DNA from: Neotamlana sargassicola
GTDB lineage: Bacteria; Bacteroidota; Bacteroidia; Flavobacteriales; Flavobacteriaceae
DNA length: 64,000 bases
Assembly: GCF_020523965.1 (NCBI RefSeq)
Contig: NZ_JAJAPX010000001.1
Location: 682,001-746,000 of the forward strand
Direction of reading: 5' to 3'
This document shows, piece after piece, positions 17,112 to 26,453 of the stretch (its first letter is position 1; each line of letters starts with the position of its first letter). Both the position numbers and the translations under genes were made by a program. Under the pieces are notes generated by a model. That model saw only the letters and a list, made by a program, of their open reading frames with translations, was not told the origin of the DNA and did not search any database.

Positions 17112-18374
17112 TTAATTTTCGTCAAATTCGTAATCTTCGGTTAAATCTAACTCACGAAGTACTTTATTTTTAAAGCCAAGGCCAACAACAGTAAGTAATG
17201 TCATAGTTCCTCCAAAAATAACAGCTCTCGCAGGTCCTAATAATTTCGCAGCTAAACCGCTCTCGAAAGCACCCAACTCATTAGACGAACCAACAAACAT
17301 TGAATTTACAGACGATACACGTCCGCGCATTTCGTCAGGTGTTTTTAATTGCAAAATAGTTTGCCTAATAACCATAGAAATACCATCGGCAGCACCACTT
17401 AAAAATAGAGCCACGACACTAAGCCAAAAGCTAGACGATAAGCCAAAAACTATAATACAAAGTCCAAAAATAAATATAGAAGCTAATAACTTTTTACCTG
17501 CATTTTTTGCAACTGGAATATAGGTGGTTAAAAACATGCTAACAATACTTCCTAAAGAAATAGAAGCATTTAAAACACCAAAACCTTGCGAACCAACTTC
17601 TAAAATATCTTGGGCAAAAACCGATAATAAAGCTACAGTTCCACCAAAAAGAACCGCAATCATATCTAAAGTTAAAGCACCTAAAATAGCCTTATTTGAA
17701 AATACAAACTTAACACCAACAGCCAAACTTTCTTTAACCGACTCTTCTTTGTTAGTATTTAAAATAGGTTTCTTTTTAATTCTGAAAGTGAAAATTAAGG
17801 CTAAAACTACCAAAACAAAAATGATACAAAGTGTTTTATCGACACCTATCCAATGAATAAAAAACCCGCCACAAAGCGCACCTAAAACGGTAGCTGCTTT
17901 CCAAGTACTCGTGCTCCAAGTTGCGGCATTTGGGTAAGCTTTTTTAGGAACAATTAAAGCGATGAGTGAAAATATGGTTGGCCCAAAAAACGAACGTAAA
18001 AAACCACCAAAAAAAACTAATGTGTAAATACCGTATAAAATAGTTTTTGTGGACCAATTTGCTACAACAACATCCCAAGTTAAACAAAATAAACCTAAAC
18101 TAATAAATGAAAATAAGGCAATACAAATTGCAAGTAAATTCCGTTTTTCACTTCGATCTACAATATGGCCTGCAAAAAGTGCCATGGTAAAGGCTGGAAT
18201 AATTTCCATTAAGCCAATAATTCCCAGAGCTAACGGATCTTTAGTTAAACTATACACTTCCCACTCGATAACAATAAATTGCATGGACCAGCCAAATACA
18301 AGTAGAAATCGCATAAAAAGGAAGATATTAAACTCCTTAAATTTTAAAGCCGCGTAAGGATCGTTTTTTGCCAT
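17112..18374 (-). CDS. MFS transporter (MFS_3, EntS-like)
   Basis: 420 residues with about twelve hydrophobic helices. The N-terminus FNIFLFMRFLLVFGWSMQFIVIEWEVYSLTKDPLALGIIGLMEIIPAF and the loop VDRSEKRN fit the MFS_3 group that includes enterobactin exporter EntS. A second conserved loop is PDEMRGRVSSVNSMFVGSSNELGAFESG. Drug or siderophore efflux is the family's usual role; no siderophore gene is adjacent, so the substrate is open. It is the first gene of a pair with the Rdx protein. Confidence 0.85.
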   Translation of the reverse strand: MAKNDPYAALKFKEFNIFLFMRFLLVFGWSMQFIVIEWEVYSLTKDPLALGIIGLMEIIPAFTMALFAGHIVDRSEKRNLLAICIALFSFISLGLFCLTWDVVVANWSTKTILYGIYTLVFFGGFLRSFFGPTIFSLIALIVPKKAYPNAATWSTSTWKAATVLGALCGGFFIHWIGVDKTLCIIFVLVVLALIFTFRIKKKPILNTNKEESVKESLAVGVKFVFSNKAILGALTLDMIAVLFGGTVALLSVFAQDILEVGSQGFGVLNASISLGSIVSMFLTTYIPVAKNAGKKLLASIFIFGLCIIVFGLSSSFWLSVVALFLSGAADGISMVIRQTILQLKTPDEMRGRVSSVNSMFVGSSNELGAFESGLAAKLLGPARAVIFGGTMTLLTVVGLGFKNKVLRELDLTEDYEFDEN

Positions 18375-18426
18375 AATTTTAAATAACGAATGTATTAAAA
18401 TTACATCTTGCAGCTAGTTAATTTAT

Positions 18427-18786
18427 TCAATTTTTACATAAATCTCCAACATAATCGTCGAGTTCTAACTGAAAAAGCGTGCCTTTAATTAAATCATCTA
18501 CCAAGGCTAATTCTTTGTTATTTATTGCAACATCAATTTGTTTACAAGGTGTTTTAAGTAAAATATTTCTGGTATCGCAATTTAAATCGCATTGATTGCA
18601 AGGTAAATTCCATTTGGCTGCACTTACACAATTGTAAAATTCTATTATTTCTTGGTGAGAAAAATAAAAGCCCATATCTCTAAATATAATTTGAACTTTA
18701 TTTTGAACCTGATCTGTAATTGGGTCTTTCCACTTAAAAGCTATACCAAAGCTGTTGTTGTATAATTTATAAATATCTTGTTGCAT
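18427..18786 (-). CDS. Small conserved protein with a cysteine cluster
   Basis: 119 residues; I do not recognise the family with certainty, though similar proteins (sometimes DUF6686) occur in Flavobacteria. It has no signal peptide or membrane helix. Visible features are a Cys-rich block (CNQCDLNCDTRN near residues 62-73), one further Cys (KTPCKQID) and Cys-117 near the C-terminus (GDLCKN), which may bind a metal. It sits between the MFS and recJ genes, all on the minus strand but not overlapping, so the context says little. Confidence 0.65.
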   Translation of the reverse strand: MQQDIYKLYNNSFGIAFKWKDPITDQVQNKVQIIFRDMGFYFSHQEIIEFYNCVSAAKWNLPCNQCDLNCDTRNILLKTPCKQIDVAINNKELALVDDLIKGTLFQLELDDYVGDLCKN

Positions 18787-18843
18787 AACGCTTGATTTAC
18801 AACAAATATAAGAATTATTTAGATTTATTCTAAATAACTAAAT

Positions 18844-20535
18844 CTATTTAACATCTCGAAGCTTTAATTGCAAACTTACTTGCCCTTGCCAATGATTTTC
18901 ATCTATAGAATATACAGCGTTAAAAGGCTTATTATTGATTACCAAATTTAATTTATCGCCTAAACCAAAACCAATAGCTACTATTTTATTGTGGGCGTTT
19001 TTTTGAGTGGCCGTAAGCCTTAAATGGGTTTTATCTTCGCCAACACATTTAGCATAACCAGTGTCTATTAAATCTTCAGTCATAAAAACAGGCGTCATAT
19101 TACCAGGACCAAAAGGAGCAAATTGTTTTAAAATGCGATAAAATTTAGGTGTAATATTATCTAACTCTATTTTGCCATCTACTTTAATTTCTGGTGTAAG
19201 TAAATTGGTATCGATAGTTTTGGAAACTTCATCTTCAAAAGCTTGTTTAAAAGCTTCGTAGTTTTCTGCTTTTAATGTTAAACCTGCGGCATATTTATGA
19301 CCTCCAAATTGTTCTATATGTGCTTTGCAGCCTTCCAAGGCATTGTAAACATCGAAACCTTTAACCGAGCGCGCCGATGCCGCTAATTTATCGCCACTTT
19401 TAGTAAAGACCAACGTGGGACGATAATAGGTTTCGGTTAATCGGGAAGCCACAATACCTATAACGCCTTTATGCCAGTTTTCGCTGTATACAACGGTTGT
19501 AAAACGCTCTTGCTCATGCTGCGTTTCAATTTGCTGTAAAGCTTCTTGAGTAATTAGTTTATCGGTTTCCTTTCTATTGGAATTAAAGGCTTCAATTTCT
19601 GCGGCGCACCTTTCGGCTTCTGCCAAATTCATTTCTGTTAAAAGCGAAACAGCGTAGTCGCCGTGCTTCATTCGGCCCGCAGCATTAATTCTTGGAGCCA
19701 CAATAAAAACCACATCGGTTATGGTTAATTCTTCCTTATTTGTTTGAGCTATAATCGCTTTTATGCCGGGTCTTGGGTTAGTGTTTATAACTTGTAAACC
19801 ATGATAGGCTAATGCTCTGTTTTCCCCATCTATAGGCACGATATCTGCACCAATAGCTGTTGCCACCAAATCTAAATACGGTAAAAGATCGTTGATGGTT
19901 TCACCAGTTTTTGAAGCTAACGCCTGAATAAGTTTAAAACCTACGCCGCAGCCACAAAGCTCTTTGTATGGATAATTGCAATCGGGTTGTTTGGCATCTA
20001 AAACCGCCACAGCTTCTGGAATTTCGTTTCCTGGGCGGTGGTGATCACAGATTATAAAATCGATACCTTTTTGTTTGGCGTAGCTTATTTTTTCGATGGC
20101 TTTTATGCCGCAATCTAATGCAACAATAAGGGTAAAATCGTTATCGTGTGCAAAATCGATACCTTGTGTAGACACGCCGTAACCCTCGTTATACCTATCT
20201 GGAATGTAAGTCGCTACATTAGGCGTGCGTGTTTTTAAATAGGACGACATTAAGGCAACTGCCGTTGTACCATCTACATCGTAATCGCCATAAACTAAAA
20301 TATTCTCACCATTTGCAAAGGCTTGCTCAATGCGTTTTACGGCTTTATCCATATCTTTCATTAAATACGGATCGTGTAAATCGTTTAAACTTGGGCGAAA
20401 AAACCGTTTTGCATCATTATATGTTGTTATGCCACGTTGCACCAATAAGGTTGCTGTAGTTTCGTCGACATTTAAAGCATTTTGTAATGCTTCAACTTTC
20501 CGCGGTTCTGGTTTTGGTTTTAGCGTCCAACGCAT
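18844..20535 (-). CDS. recJ: Single-stranded-DNA-specific exonuclease RecJ
   Basis: 563 residues, usual length. The DHH phosphoesterase motifs are present: GDYDVDGT (84-90), ALDCG (about 140-143), the name-giving DHHRPG (164-169), a further Asp in LVATAIGADIVP, and the DHHA1 domain with RSVKGFDVYNAL and FGGHKYAAGLTL. The C-terminal OB part (about 440-563) binds DNA. It degrades 5' single strands in recombination and mismatch repair. Start ATG at 20535 gives the conserved MRWTLKP. Confidence 0.96.
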   Translation of the reverse strand: MRWTLKPKPEPRKVEALQNALNVDETTATLLVQRGITTYNDAKRFFRPSLNDLHDPYLMKDMDKAVKRIEQAFANGENILVYGDYDVDGTTAVALMSSYLKTRTPNVATYIPDRYNEGYGVSTQGIDFAHDNDFTLIVALDCGIKAIEKISYAKQKGIDFIICDHHRPGNEIPEAVAVLDAKQPDCNYPYKELCGCGVGFKLIQALASKTGETINDLLPYLDLVATAIGADIVPIDGENRALAYHGLQVINTNPRPGIKAIIAQTNKEELTITDVVFIVAPRINAAGRMKHGDYAVSLLTEMNLAEAERCAAEIEAFNSNRKETDKLITQEALQQIETQHEQERFTTVVYSENWHKGVIGIVASRLTETYYRPTLVFTKSGDKLAASARSVKGFDVYNALEGCKAHIEQFGGHKYAAGLTLKAENYEAFKQAFEDEVSKTIDTNLLTPEIKVDGKIELDNITPKFYRILKQFAPFGPGNMTPVFMTEDLIDTGYAKCVGEDKTHLRLTATQKNAHNKIVAIGFGLGDKLNLVINNKPFNAVYSIDENHWQGQVSLQLKLRDVK

Positions 20536-20622
20536 TGTTCATTTTTAGTTTCAGGGGTTACTTATCGATATTAATTTGCTTGGTTTCTCTTCAAAAATTG
20601 ACTAAAAGAAACCACAATTAAA

Positions 20623-21045
20623 CTATTTATTATGAAAATGAGTTTGAATATCTAACTCGGCGAATTGACGAAACATTTCCATAACACCACAGTATTTTTC
20701 AATAGATAAATCGACTGCTTTTTGAAGCTTTTTTTCGTTTAAGTTCCCGCCTGTAAAGTGAAAATGCATAGCAACTTTATCGTAGTATTTTGGGTGTTCT
20801 TCTGTTAAATTAGCATCGATTTCAATTTTAAAATCGTCTACTTCAAGCTTCATTTTTTTTATTAACGAGGCCACATCTAAACCAGAACAACCCGCTAAAC
20901 CAGATAGCATAAGTGCTTTTGGACGGTAACCTTCGCCTTTGCCTCCGTTTTCTTCGCCTGCATCAATAAATAAATTATGTCCTGATGGGTTTGTACTTTC
21001 AAACTTCATGTCGCCCAACCAGGTTGTTGTAATATGATTTGCCAT
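20623..21045 (-). CDS. OsmC family protein
   Basis: 140 residues from the ATG at 21045 (MANHITTTWLGD); the upstream ATG at 21072 would add nine residues that look like leader sequence. The catalytic-type cysteine is in AGCSGLDVASLIKKM, and a second Cys lies in KYCGVMEMF near the C-terminus. This is the OsmC/Ohr fold. Members reduce organic hydroperoxides or have related thiol functions. This copy is closer to the general OsmC group than to Ohr proper. It lies upstream of recJ on the same strand, with 87 bases between. Confidence 0.88.
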   Translation of the reverse strand: MANHITTTWLGDMKFESTNPSGHNLFIDAGEENGGKGEGYRPKALMLSGLAGCSGLDVASLIKKMKLEVDDFKIEIDANLTEEHPKYYDKVAMHFHFTGGNLNEKKLQKAVDLSIEKYCGVMEMFRQFAELDIQTHFHNK

Positions 21046-21094
21046 TTTTTGTAGTATTTCAATAAACATCAAAAATACTACTTATAAAGTTAAT

Positions 21095-22363
21095 TTAATA
21101 ATTATCGCGAAGCCATTCGAATACCGATTCCATGTGATGCTTAACCTCAACAGTCGATTGCCTGTAATGGTTATTCATAAAACTAAAAATAAGTGTTTCT
21201 CCAGAATTGGTAATTAAATAACCGCTTAAAGAATAATTATTACCAACCGTTCCCGATTTAGCATAAATATAAGGCTTATTACCGCCTTTATAATACCGTT
21301 TTAAAGTGCCCGTTTTTCCGCCTACAGGAAATAAATTAAATAGTCGTTCTTGAGGAATATCGTTATATAATTTAGTTAAAACTTGAACAAAAGATGTTGG
21401 TGTAAATAAATTATATCGGCTTAAACCAGAGCCATCTACCCATCGCGGTTCTTGTTTTAAATCGTTTAACTGATGTTTTAAAATATGAGTTCGCACGCTT
21501 TGAGAACTTAAAGTATCGGACAATGTAGATGATGCCATGATAAGCATTTGTTCGGCCAGGAAATTATCGCTTACTTCCATCATGCGCTTATATAATGAAT
21601 CTGTTGCAATGTTGCTGTAAGCTACCTTATCGAATGGTTTGTTTGATGCTTTTGCAAATGTTATTTTATTAGGATAAATGGCTTGCCAAAGTTGTTTTAT
21701 TAAAGTAGAATCGATGACCAAAGGGACTTCAATAGTATCTTGATTTTTTTTGTTGTAATAGAAGGTGTTATCGTTATAATTTCGGCGTTTGGGGGTAAAA
21801 ACTTCTGTTACATTTTTACTTAAAACTTGAGGAATAACATGCAAACTATCGGTTTTACTAATTGTTGCAACATTGGCGTACATAGGAAAACTGCTTCGCT
21901 CTGGACTAAAATAAGTGTCGTAATCTTCCCAAGCCCAACCAGGACCAAATTTTTCATCATCTAAATTATTATAAATCAATTTTACATGTTTATAATTTTT
22001 AGCCATTTTTAAAGCGGTGCTATCATTAAAAAAAGGATGCAAAAACGTTGGATTTCCGGTACCTAGAATAGTAATAGTATCGCCTTCTGTTTTATATTTA
22101 AATGCAGGAATATGGGTTGGCAAAAGCTGTAATGCCGAATACAGTGTAAAAATTTTGGTATTGCTTGCTGGTGTAAAATATTTGCTGGCGTTATAACTAA
22201 AAACAGTGTCGGTGGTTTTGGCATTTACAACAAGTAAACCCGTAAACTGATTGTTGTAAAAAGGTGCCTCAATTTTATTAATTATACCTTTTTTTAGTTT
22301 AGCCGATTTACAACTAAAAATACTAGCCAACACAAAAACTAAAACTAGCAACTTTTTGAACAT
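21095..22363 (-). CDS. dacB: D-alanyl-D-alanine carboxypeptidase, PBP4 type (S13), lipoprotein
   Basis: 422 residues. A lipoprotein signal ends at ASIFSC, so Cys-18 is the likely lipid anchor. The penicillin-binding motifs are SxxK as Ser-67 to Lys-70 (SNTK), the SxN-like block DGSGLSRYN, and KSGT followed by VGNNYSLSGYL. The insertion domain typical of PBP4 lies between the first two motifs. It trims or cuts peptide cross-links in the cell wall. At 422 residues it is somewhat shorter than E. coli DacB. The next gene upstream is the DeoR regulator. Confidence 0.9.
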   Translation of the reverse strand: MFKKLLVLVFVLASIFSCKSAKLKKGIINKIEAPFYNNQFTGLLVVNAKTTDTVFSYNASKYFTPASNTKIFTLYSALQLLPTHIPAFKYKTEGDTITILGTGNPTFLHPFFNDSTALKMAKNYKHVKLIYNNLDDEKFGPGWAWEDYDTYFSPERSSFPMYANVATISKTDSLHVIPQVLSKNVTEVFTPKRRNYNDNTFYYNKKNQDTIEVPLVIDSTLIKQLWQAIYPNKITFAKASNKPFDKVAYSNIATDSLYKRMMEVSDNFLAEQMLIMASSTLSDTLSSQSVRTHILKHQLNDLKQEPRWVDGSGLSRYNLFTPTSFVQVLTKLYNDIPQERLFNLFPVGGKTGTLKRYYKGGNKPYIYAKSGTVGNNYSLSGYLITNSGETLIFSFMNNHYRQSTVEVKHHMESVFEWLRDNY

Positions 22364-22376
22364 AATTACTAACTTT

Positions 22377-23126
22377 TTAAATGATGGTTAAATTTAAGTC
22401 TCTAAACCCACTAAAAATAGCTTCGCTTGGGTCTATTTCTGAAACAATTGCATCAATTTCAGTTATAGGAACTACGGAATGTCGTTTAACAGAATTTATA
22501 CGACTACTTACACACATAACTACCACATAGTTTGAAGCTCTTATCATACTATTCTTTATTCTAGAAACTTCCCAATTTGGTTCGGTTAAACCGCGATTTA
22601 CATCAATACCATCGGTACCCATAAAACAAATATCGGCACTAATATTATATATCGGGTTTACAATATCGATACCAACGGTAACTTGTGCTTCTTTGTTTAA
22701 TTTTCCGCCAATAAAAATAACTTCAATAGATGGATGATGCGATAACTCCACAGCTATTGGTAAACTATAGGTATAAATAGTTGCATTTATTTCTGGTGGA
22801 ATTATTTTAGCCAATTCTAAGTTAGTAGAACTACCACTCATAATAATAACTTGGCCACTTTTTATAAGCTTTACTGCTTTAATTGCAATTTTTTTCTTTT
22901 CCTCAACATCGGCAATACTGCGCTCATCGTAAGAACGTACTCTATTTTCTTTTAATAATGCACCGCCGTGTACTTTGTAAATTAAATCTTTCGATTCGAG
23001 TTCTTTTAAATCTCTTCTAATAGTATCTTCAGACACTGAAAGCTCGTCACTCAAATTTTTTGACAGCACTTTTTTACTCAATTTAAGCCTATCTAAAATT
23101 AATTTATGACGCTCTTGTTTTAACAT
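22377..23126 (-). CDS. DeoR/GlpR family transcriptional regulator
   Basis: 249 residues counted from the ATG at 23126 (MLKQERHKLILDRL); an upstream ATG at 23198 would add 24 residues and run into the divergent promoter, so it is rejected. The N-terminal helix-turn-helix contains VSEDTIRRDLKELESKDLIYKVHGGALL, the DeoR signature. The C-terminal domain (about 75-249) is the sugar-phosphate sensor DeoRC, with IIMSGSSTNLELAK and VTVGIDIVNPIY...CFMGTDGID. It is divergent from susC; four helically phased GCA repeats in between are the probable operator. It may repress the SusC/SusD pair. Confidence 0.9.
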   Translation of the reverse strand: MLKQERHKLILDRLKLSKKVLSKNLSDELSVSEDTIRRDLKELESKDLIYKVHGGALLKENRVRSYDERSIADVEEKKKIAIKAVKLIKSGQVIIMSGSSTNLELAKIIPPEINATIYTYSLPIAVELSHHPSIEVIFIGGKLNKEAQVTVGIDIVNPIYNISADICFMGTDGIDVNRGLTEPNWEVSRIKNSMIRASNYVVVMCVSSRINSVKRHSVVPITEIDAIVSEIDPSEAIFSGFRDLNLTII

Positions 23127-23150
23127 AAAGGATGAGAATTTTTTTATAAA

Positions 23151-23208
23151 TATGCAATTTTCAAATTTATTTTGCAAAAAAAATGCACAAACACGCAAAA
23201 AAACGCAA
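23151..23208. promoter_or_regulatory. Phased direct repeats, probable DeoR-family operator
   Basis: GCA occurs at 23174, 23185, 23195 and 23205 (spacings 11, 10, 10), each followed by A or C and A-rich sequence (GCAAAA, GCACAA, GCAAAA, GCAACA); an additional GCAA is at 23154, two turns upstream. All copies face the same side of the helix and the last two lie under the probable -33 region of susC. DeoR-family proteins such as B. subtilis IolR bind tandem direct repeats of about one turn, so this is a strong operator candidate. Confidence 0.6.
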
Positions 23209-23217
23209 CACTTTTGT

Positions 23218-23225
23218 TATATTTG
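23218..23225 (+). promoter_or_regulatory. -7 promoter element TATATTTG of susC
   Basis: Perfect TAnnTTTG, 28 bases before the likely ATG at 23254 and ten bases after the last of the phased repeats. Confidence 0.65.
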
Positions 23226-23253
23226 AGTGACTAATAACTCAAAATTAACTTTT

Positions 23254-26200
23254 ATGAAGAAAAAAACTACCCTCGCTCTTCTTGTTTTTTTCACATCCAC
23301 TTTTAGTTTATTGTTTGCTCAAAACATTACTGTTAGCGGTAAGGTAACCGACGCCTCTGGTGTACCGTTGCCTGGTGTGAATATTCAAATTAAAGACACA
23401 AACCAAGGCGCCTCAACCGATTTTGATGGCCTTTACAGCATTTCGGCAAAAACCGGCGATGTACTAACATTTTCGTTTATTGGCTTTGAAACCAAAGAAG
23501 CTATTGTTGAAGGCTCAACATTAAATGTAAGCTTAACAGAAAGTACCGATGCTCTCGACGAAGTTGTTGTAACTGCATTTGGTATTCAAAAGAAAGAAAA
23601 ATCGCTTGGTTACTCGGTAACACAAGTAAAAACCGAAGATTTAAATTTAACTGGTAACACCAACCCAATTCTAGCATTGCAAGGTCAGGTTGCAGGGTTA
23701 CAAATTAGTAACCCTTCTGGAACTGCTGGTGGTGGTGTAGATATTTTAATTAGAGGTATGTCTTCTATGGATCCTACGCAAAACAACCAACCGCTTATTA
23801 TTTTAGATGGTGTTACCTTTAACAACGATACTTTTTCAGGTAGCATTTTGCCTGCAGCCGGAAGTAATGCCTCTGGAAGTAACGAGCAATTCTCGTTTGC
23901 AAGTAGAATTGGCGATTTAAACCCCGAAGATATAGAGAGCTTTAACGTGCTTAAAGGTGCAGCTGCCACGGCGCTTTATGGTAGCGCAGGCGCAAATGGC
24001 GTGATTGTAATTACTACTAAAAAGGGAAAACAAGGGAAACCAAAAATTAATTTAAGTGTTTCTACAACCCTTAGTAATGTTACAAAGGCCCCAGAATTAC
24101 AAACCGAATTTAGACAAGGTATTTACGGTGAAACTAACACTTTGTATTTACCAGAAACACAAACTGGATACCAGTATATTTCTGGAACATCGAGCTCCGG
24201 ACCATACAATTGGGGTGTAAGATACTCCGATGATTCCATTTTACAAGATGGTGAAACTTACGACTTATCGAACGATAAGTTTTACGACCCTTACGAACTT
24301 TTTGATATGGGTGTAAATAAAAATATAAATTTTGATATCTCAGGTGCTACAGAAAAAATAGACTACTATTTTTCGACAGCAAACTCAAAAACCGACGGTA
24401 TAATTCCGTACACCGATTTTGCTAAAACAGCTTTTAGGTTTAAAGCTGGTTTTCAAGCTACCGAGAGTTTTAAAATTAACACCTCGATAATGTACACAAA
24501 ATCGGATTCTAGAAAACCAACTGGTGGCGATAAATCTATAATAAGTGCTTTAGGATATTGGTCACCAACTTTTCCAATAAACGATTTTTTAAATGCTGAT
24601 GGTTCTGCTAGAAACCCTTATCCAGGGTGGATAGACAACCCAAAATACAATGCCTATATTAGTGGTTTAACCGAAGATACTAACCGCTGGTTAGGTAACT
24701 TAAACTTAAACTGGACACCAAAGGAATGGTTCAATTTAAACTACACAGCTCAAGTTGATAATTACACAACTTTACTTAATCGTTTTGTACCACCAGAATT
24801 AGATGCTGGATCTCAAGTAAACGGTTTTATTGTAGATCAAGTTTACGATTTTATGGGATTAGAGTCTAACTTACTAGCAACCTTCACAAAAGATATTTCA
24901 GAAAAACTATCGGCTTATTTACTTGTAGGTAACTCGGTTAGAGATTTTAAAAGAACATCGTATAGAATGTATGGGCAAAACTTAAATATTCCTCATTTTA
25001 ATCATATGAGTAACGCCCAAGAAAACTTTTCTATTTCAAATTATATTGCCCAAACAAGAACCATAGGTGTTTTTGGAGAGTTTAAATTAGATTACGACGA
25101 CAAATTATTTCTGTCTGTTACTGGACGAAACGATTGGTCTTCAACCTTACCCATCGAAAACAATTCTTATTTCTACCCATCAGCTAGTTTAGCTTATAAC
25201 ATTCAAAGTTTATTTGAAAATAACGATATTTTTAGCTTTGGTAAGCTTAGGTTATCTTACGCTCAAGTGGGTAACGACACATCGTTTGGACAAACCGGAT
25301 ATTTCTTTTACCCAGATGCTAATTTCCCTTGGGGAGGCACAGGTGGTTATATTGCCGATAAAACCATTGCAGACCCTAACTTAAAAGCAGAAATGACAAA
25401 AAGCTGGGAATATGGTGCCGATTTACGTTTCTTTAAAAATCGCTTAAGAGTAGATTACGCTTACTTTAAAAACGAAGTGCATGATGCTATTTTTGCAACC
25501 AATACAGCACCTTCAACATCGGTTACTTCTATTAGAAGAAATGCTGGTTTATACGAAACTAGCGGTCATGAACTTTTAATAAGTGGCGATTTAATAAAAT
25601 CGGAAGATTTAAATATTTCCTTAATTTATAACTTTAGTAAAAACCAAGGAAAAGTTATTGATTTACCAGATGAAGTACCTTATATTGATTTCTCTACCGA
25701 CCTTACTGGTGCCTATTTATATTTACAACCAAGAGAAGGCGATAACATTGGTGCTATTTACGGTTATAATTATGACAGAACAGACGATGGAGAACTTATA
25801 ATTGATTCAACCATTGGATTGCCAACCACAACAATAACCGACGAAAATAGAGTTATTGTTGGTGATGCAACTCCAGATTTTGTAATGAGTTTAGGAAGCA
25901 ACATTAAATGGAAAAACTTTGCATTTAATTTTATGTTCGAATGGAAAAAAGGTGGCGATAAATACTCTTGGCAACGTTATATTTTAAATCGTATGGGACA
26001 ATCGGAATTTACCATGCAATATAGAGAAGGTGATGGCCAATATTTATTTGATGGGGTCATGGAAGACCCTAACAACCCTGGAACTTACATACCAAACACT
26101 ACTGTTGCCGATTTCTCACCAGAATCTGTTACAGGATACAGAATGTTTAACTGGACTGCTTACGGACGTAGAACCGCAGAAAACCTATTACAAGACGCCT

Positions 26201-26442
26201 CTTGGGTAAAAATAAGAAGTCTTGGTTTTAGCTACAGTGTTAACGCCTCTGTTTTAGAAAAATTACACCTTAGTAATTTCGAGCTTAGCGCAAATTTAAA
26301 TAACATATTACTGTGGACACCTTTTGATGGTTTCGATCCGGAAGGAAGCGATTACTCTGCAGGTAGTAATAAATACGGATTTACGGGTAGAGGAATTCCT
26401 TTAACCGAAAACTATTCATTTGGTTTAACTATAGGATTTTAA
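23254..26442 (+). CDS. SusC/RagA-type TonB-dependent outer-membrane receptor
   Basis: 1062 residues from the ATG at 23254 (MKKKTTLALLVFF); the in-frame ATG at 23227 would add nine residues before the signal peptide and lies right against the promoter. Order: signal peptide, carboxypeptidase-regulatory-like domain (NITVSGKVTDASGVPLPGVNIQIK), plug domain with IRGMSSM and the conserved LKGAAATALYGSAGANGVIVITTKKG, then a 22-strand barrel ending in FGLTIGF. It imports a ligand captured by its SusD partner, which follows 11 bases later. The ligand is unknown; no glycosidase is adjacent. Confidence 0.95.
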   Translation: MKKKTTLALLVFFTSTFSLLFAQNITVSGKVTDASGVPLPGVNIQIKDTNQGASTDFDGLYSISAKTGDVLTFSFIGFETKEAIVEGSTLNVSLTESTDALDEVVVTAFGIQKKEKSLGYSVTQVKTEDLNLTGNTNPILALQGQVAGLQISNPSGTAGGGVDILIRGMSSMDPTQNNQPLIILDGVTFNNDTFSGSILPAAGSNASGSNEQFSFASRIGDLNPEDIESFNVLKGAAATALYGSAGANGVIVITTKKGKQGKPKINLSVSTTLSNVTKAPELQTEFRQGIYGETNTLYLPETQTGYQYISGTSSSGPYNWGVRYSDDSILQDGETYDLSNDKFYDPYELFDMGVNKNINFDISGATEKIDYYFSTANSKTDGIIPYTDFAKTAFRFKAGFQATESFKINTSIMYTKSDSRKPTGGDKSIISALGYWSPTFPINDFLNADGSARNPYPGWIDNPKYNAYISGLTEDTNRWLGNLNLNWTPKEWFNLNYTAQVDNYTTLLNRFVPPELDAGSQVNGFIVDQVYDFMGLESNLLATFTKDISEKLSAYLLVGNSVRDFKRTSYRMYGQNLNIPHFNHMSNAQENFSISNYIAQTRTIGVFGEFKLDYDDKLFLSVTGRNDWSSTLPIENNSYFYPSASLAYNIQSLFENNDIFSFGKLRLSYAQVGNDTSFGQTGYFFYPDANFPWGGTGGYIADKTIADPNLKAEMTKSWEYGADLRFFKNRLRVDYAYFKNEVHDAIFATNTAPSTSVTSIRRNAGLYETSGHELLISGDLIKSEDLNISLIYNFSKNQGKVIDLPDEVPYIDFSTDLTGAYLYLQPREGDNIGAIYGYNYDRTDDGELIIDSTIGLPTTTITDENRVIVGDATPDFVMSLGSNIKWKNFAFNFMFEWKKGGDKYSWQRYILNRMGQSEFTMQYREGDGQYLFDGVMEDPNNPGTYIPNTTVADFSPESVTGYRMFNWTAYGRRTAENLLQDASWVKIRSLGFSYSVNASVLEKLHLSNFELSANLNNILLWTPFDGFDPEGSDYSAGSNKYGFTGRGIPLTENYSFGLTIGF

Positions 26443-26453
26443 AAAATAGCATT

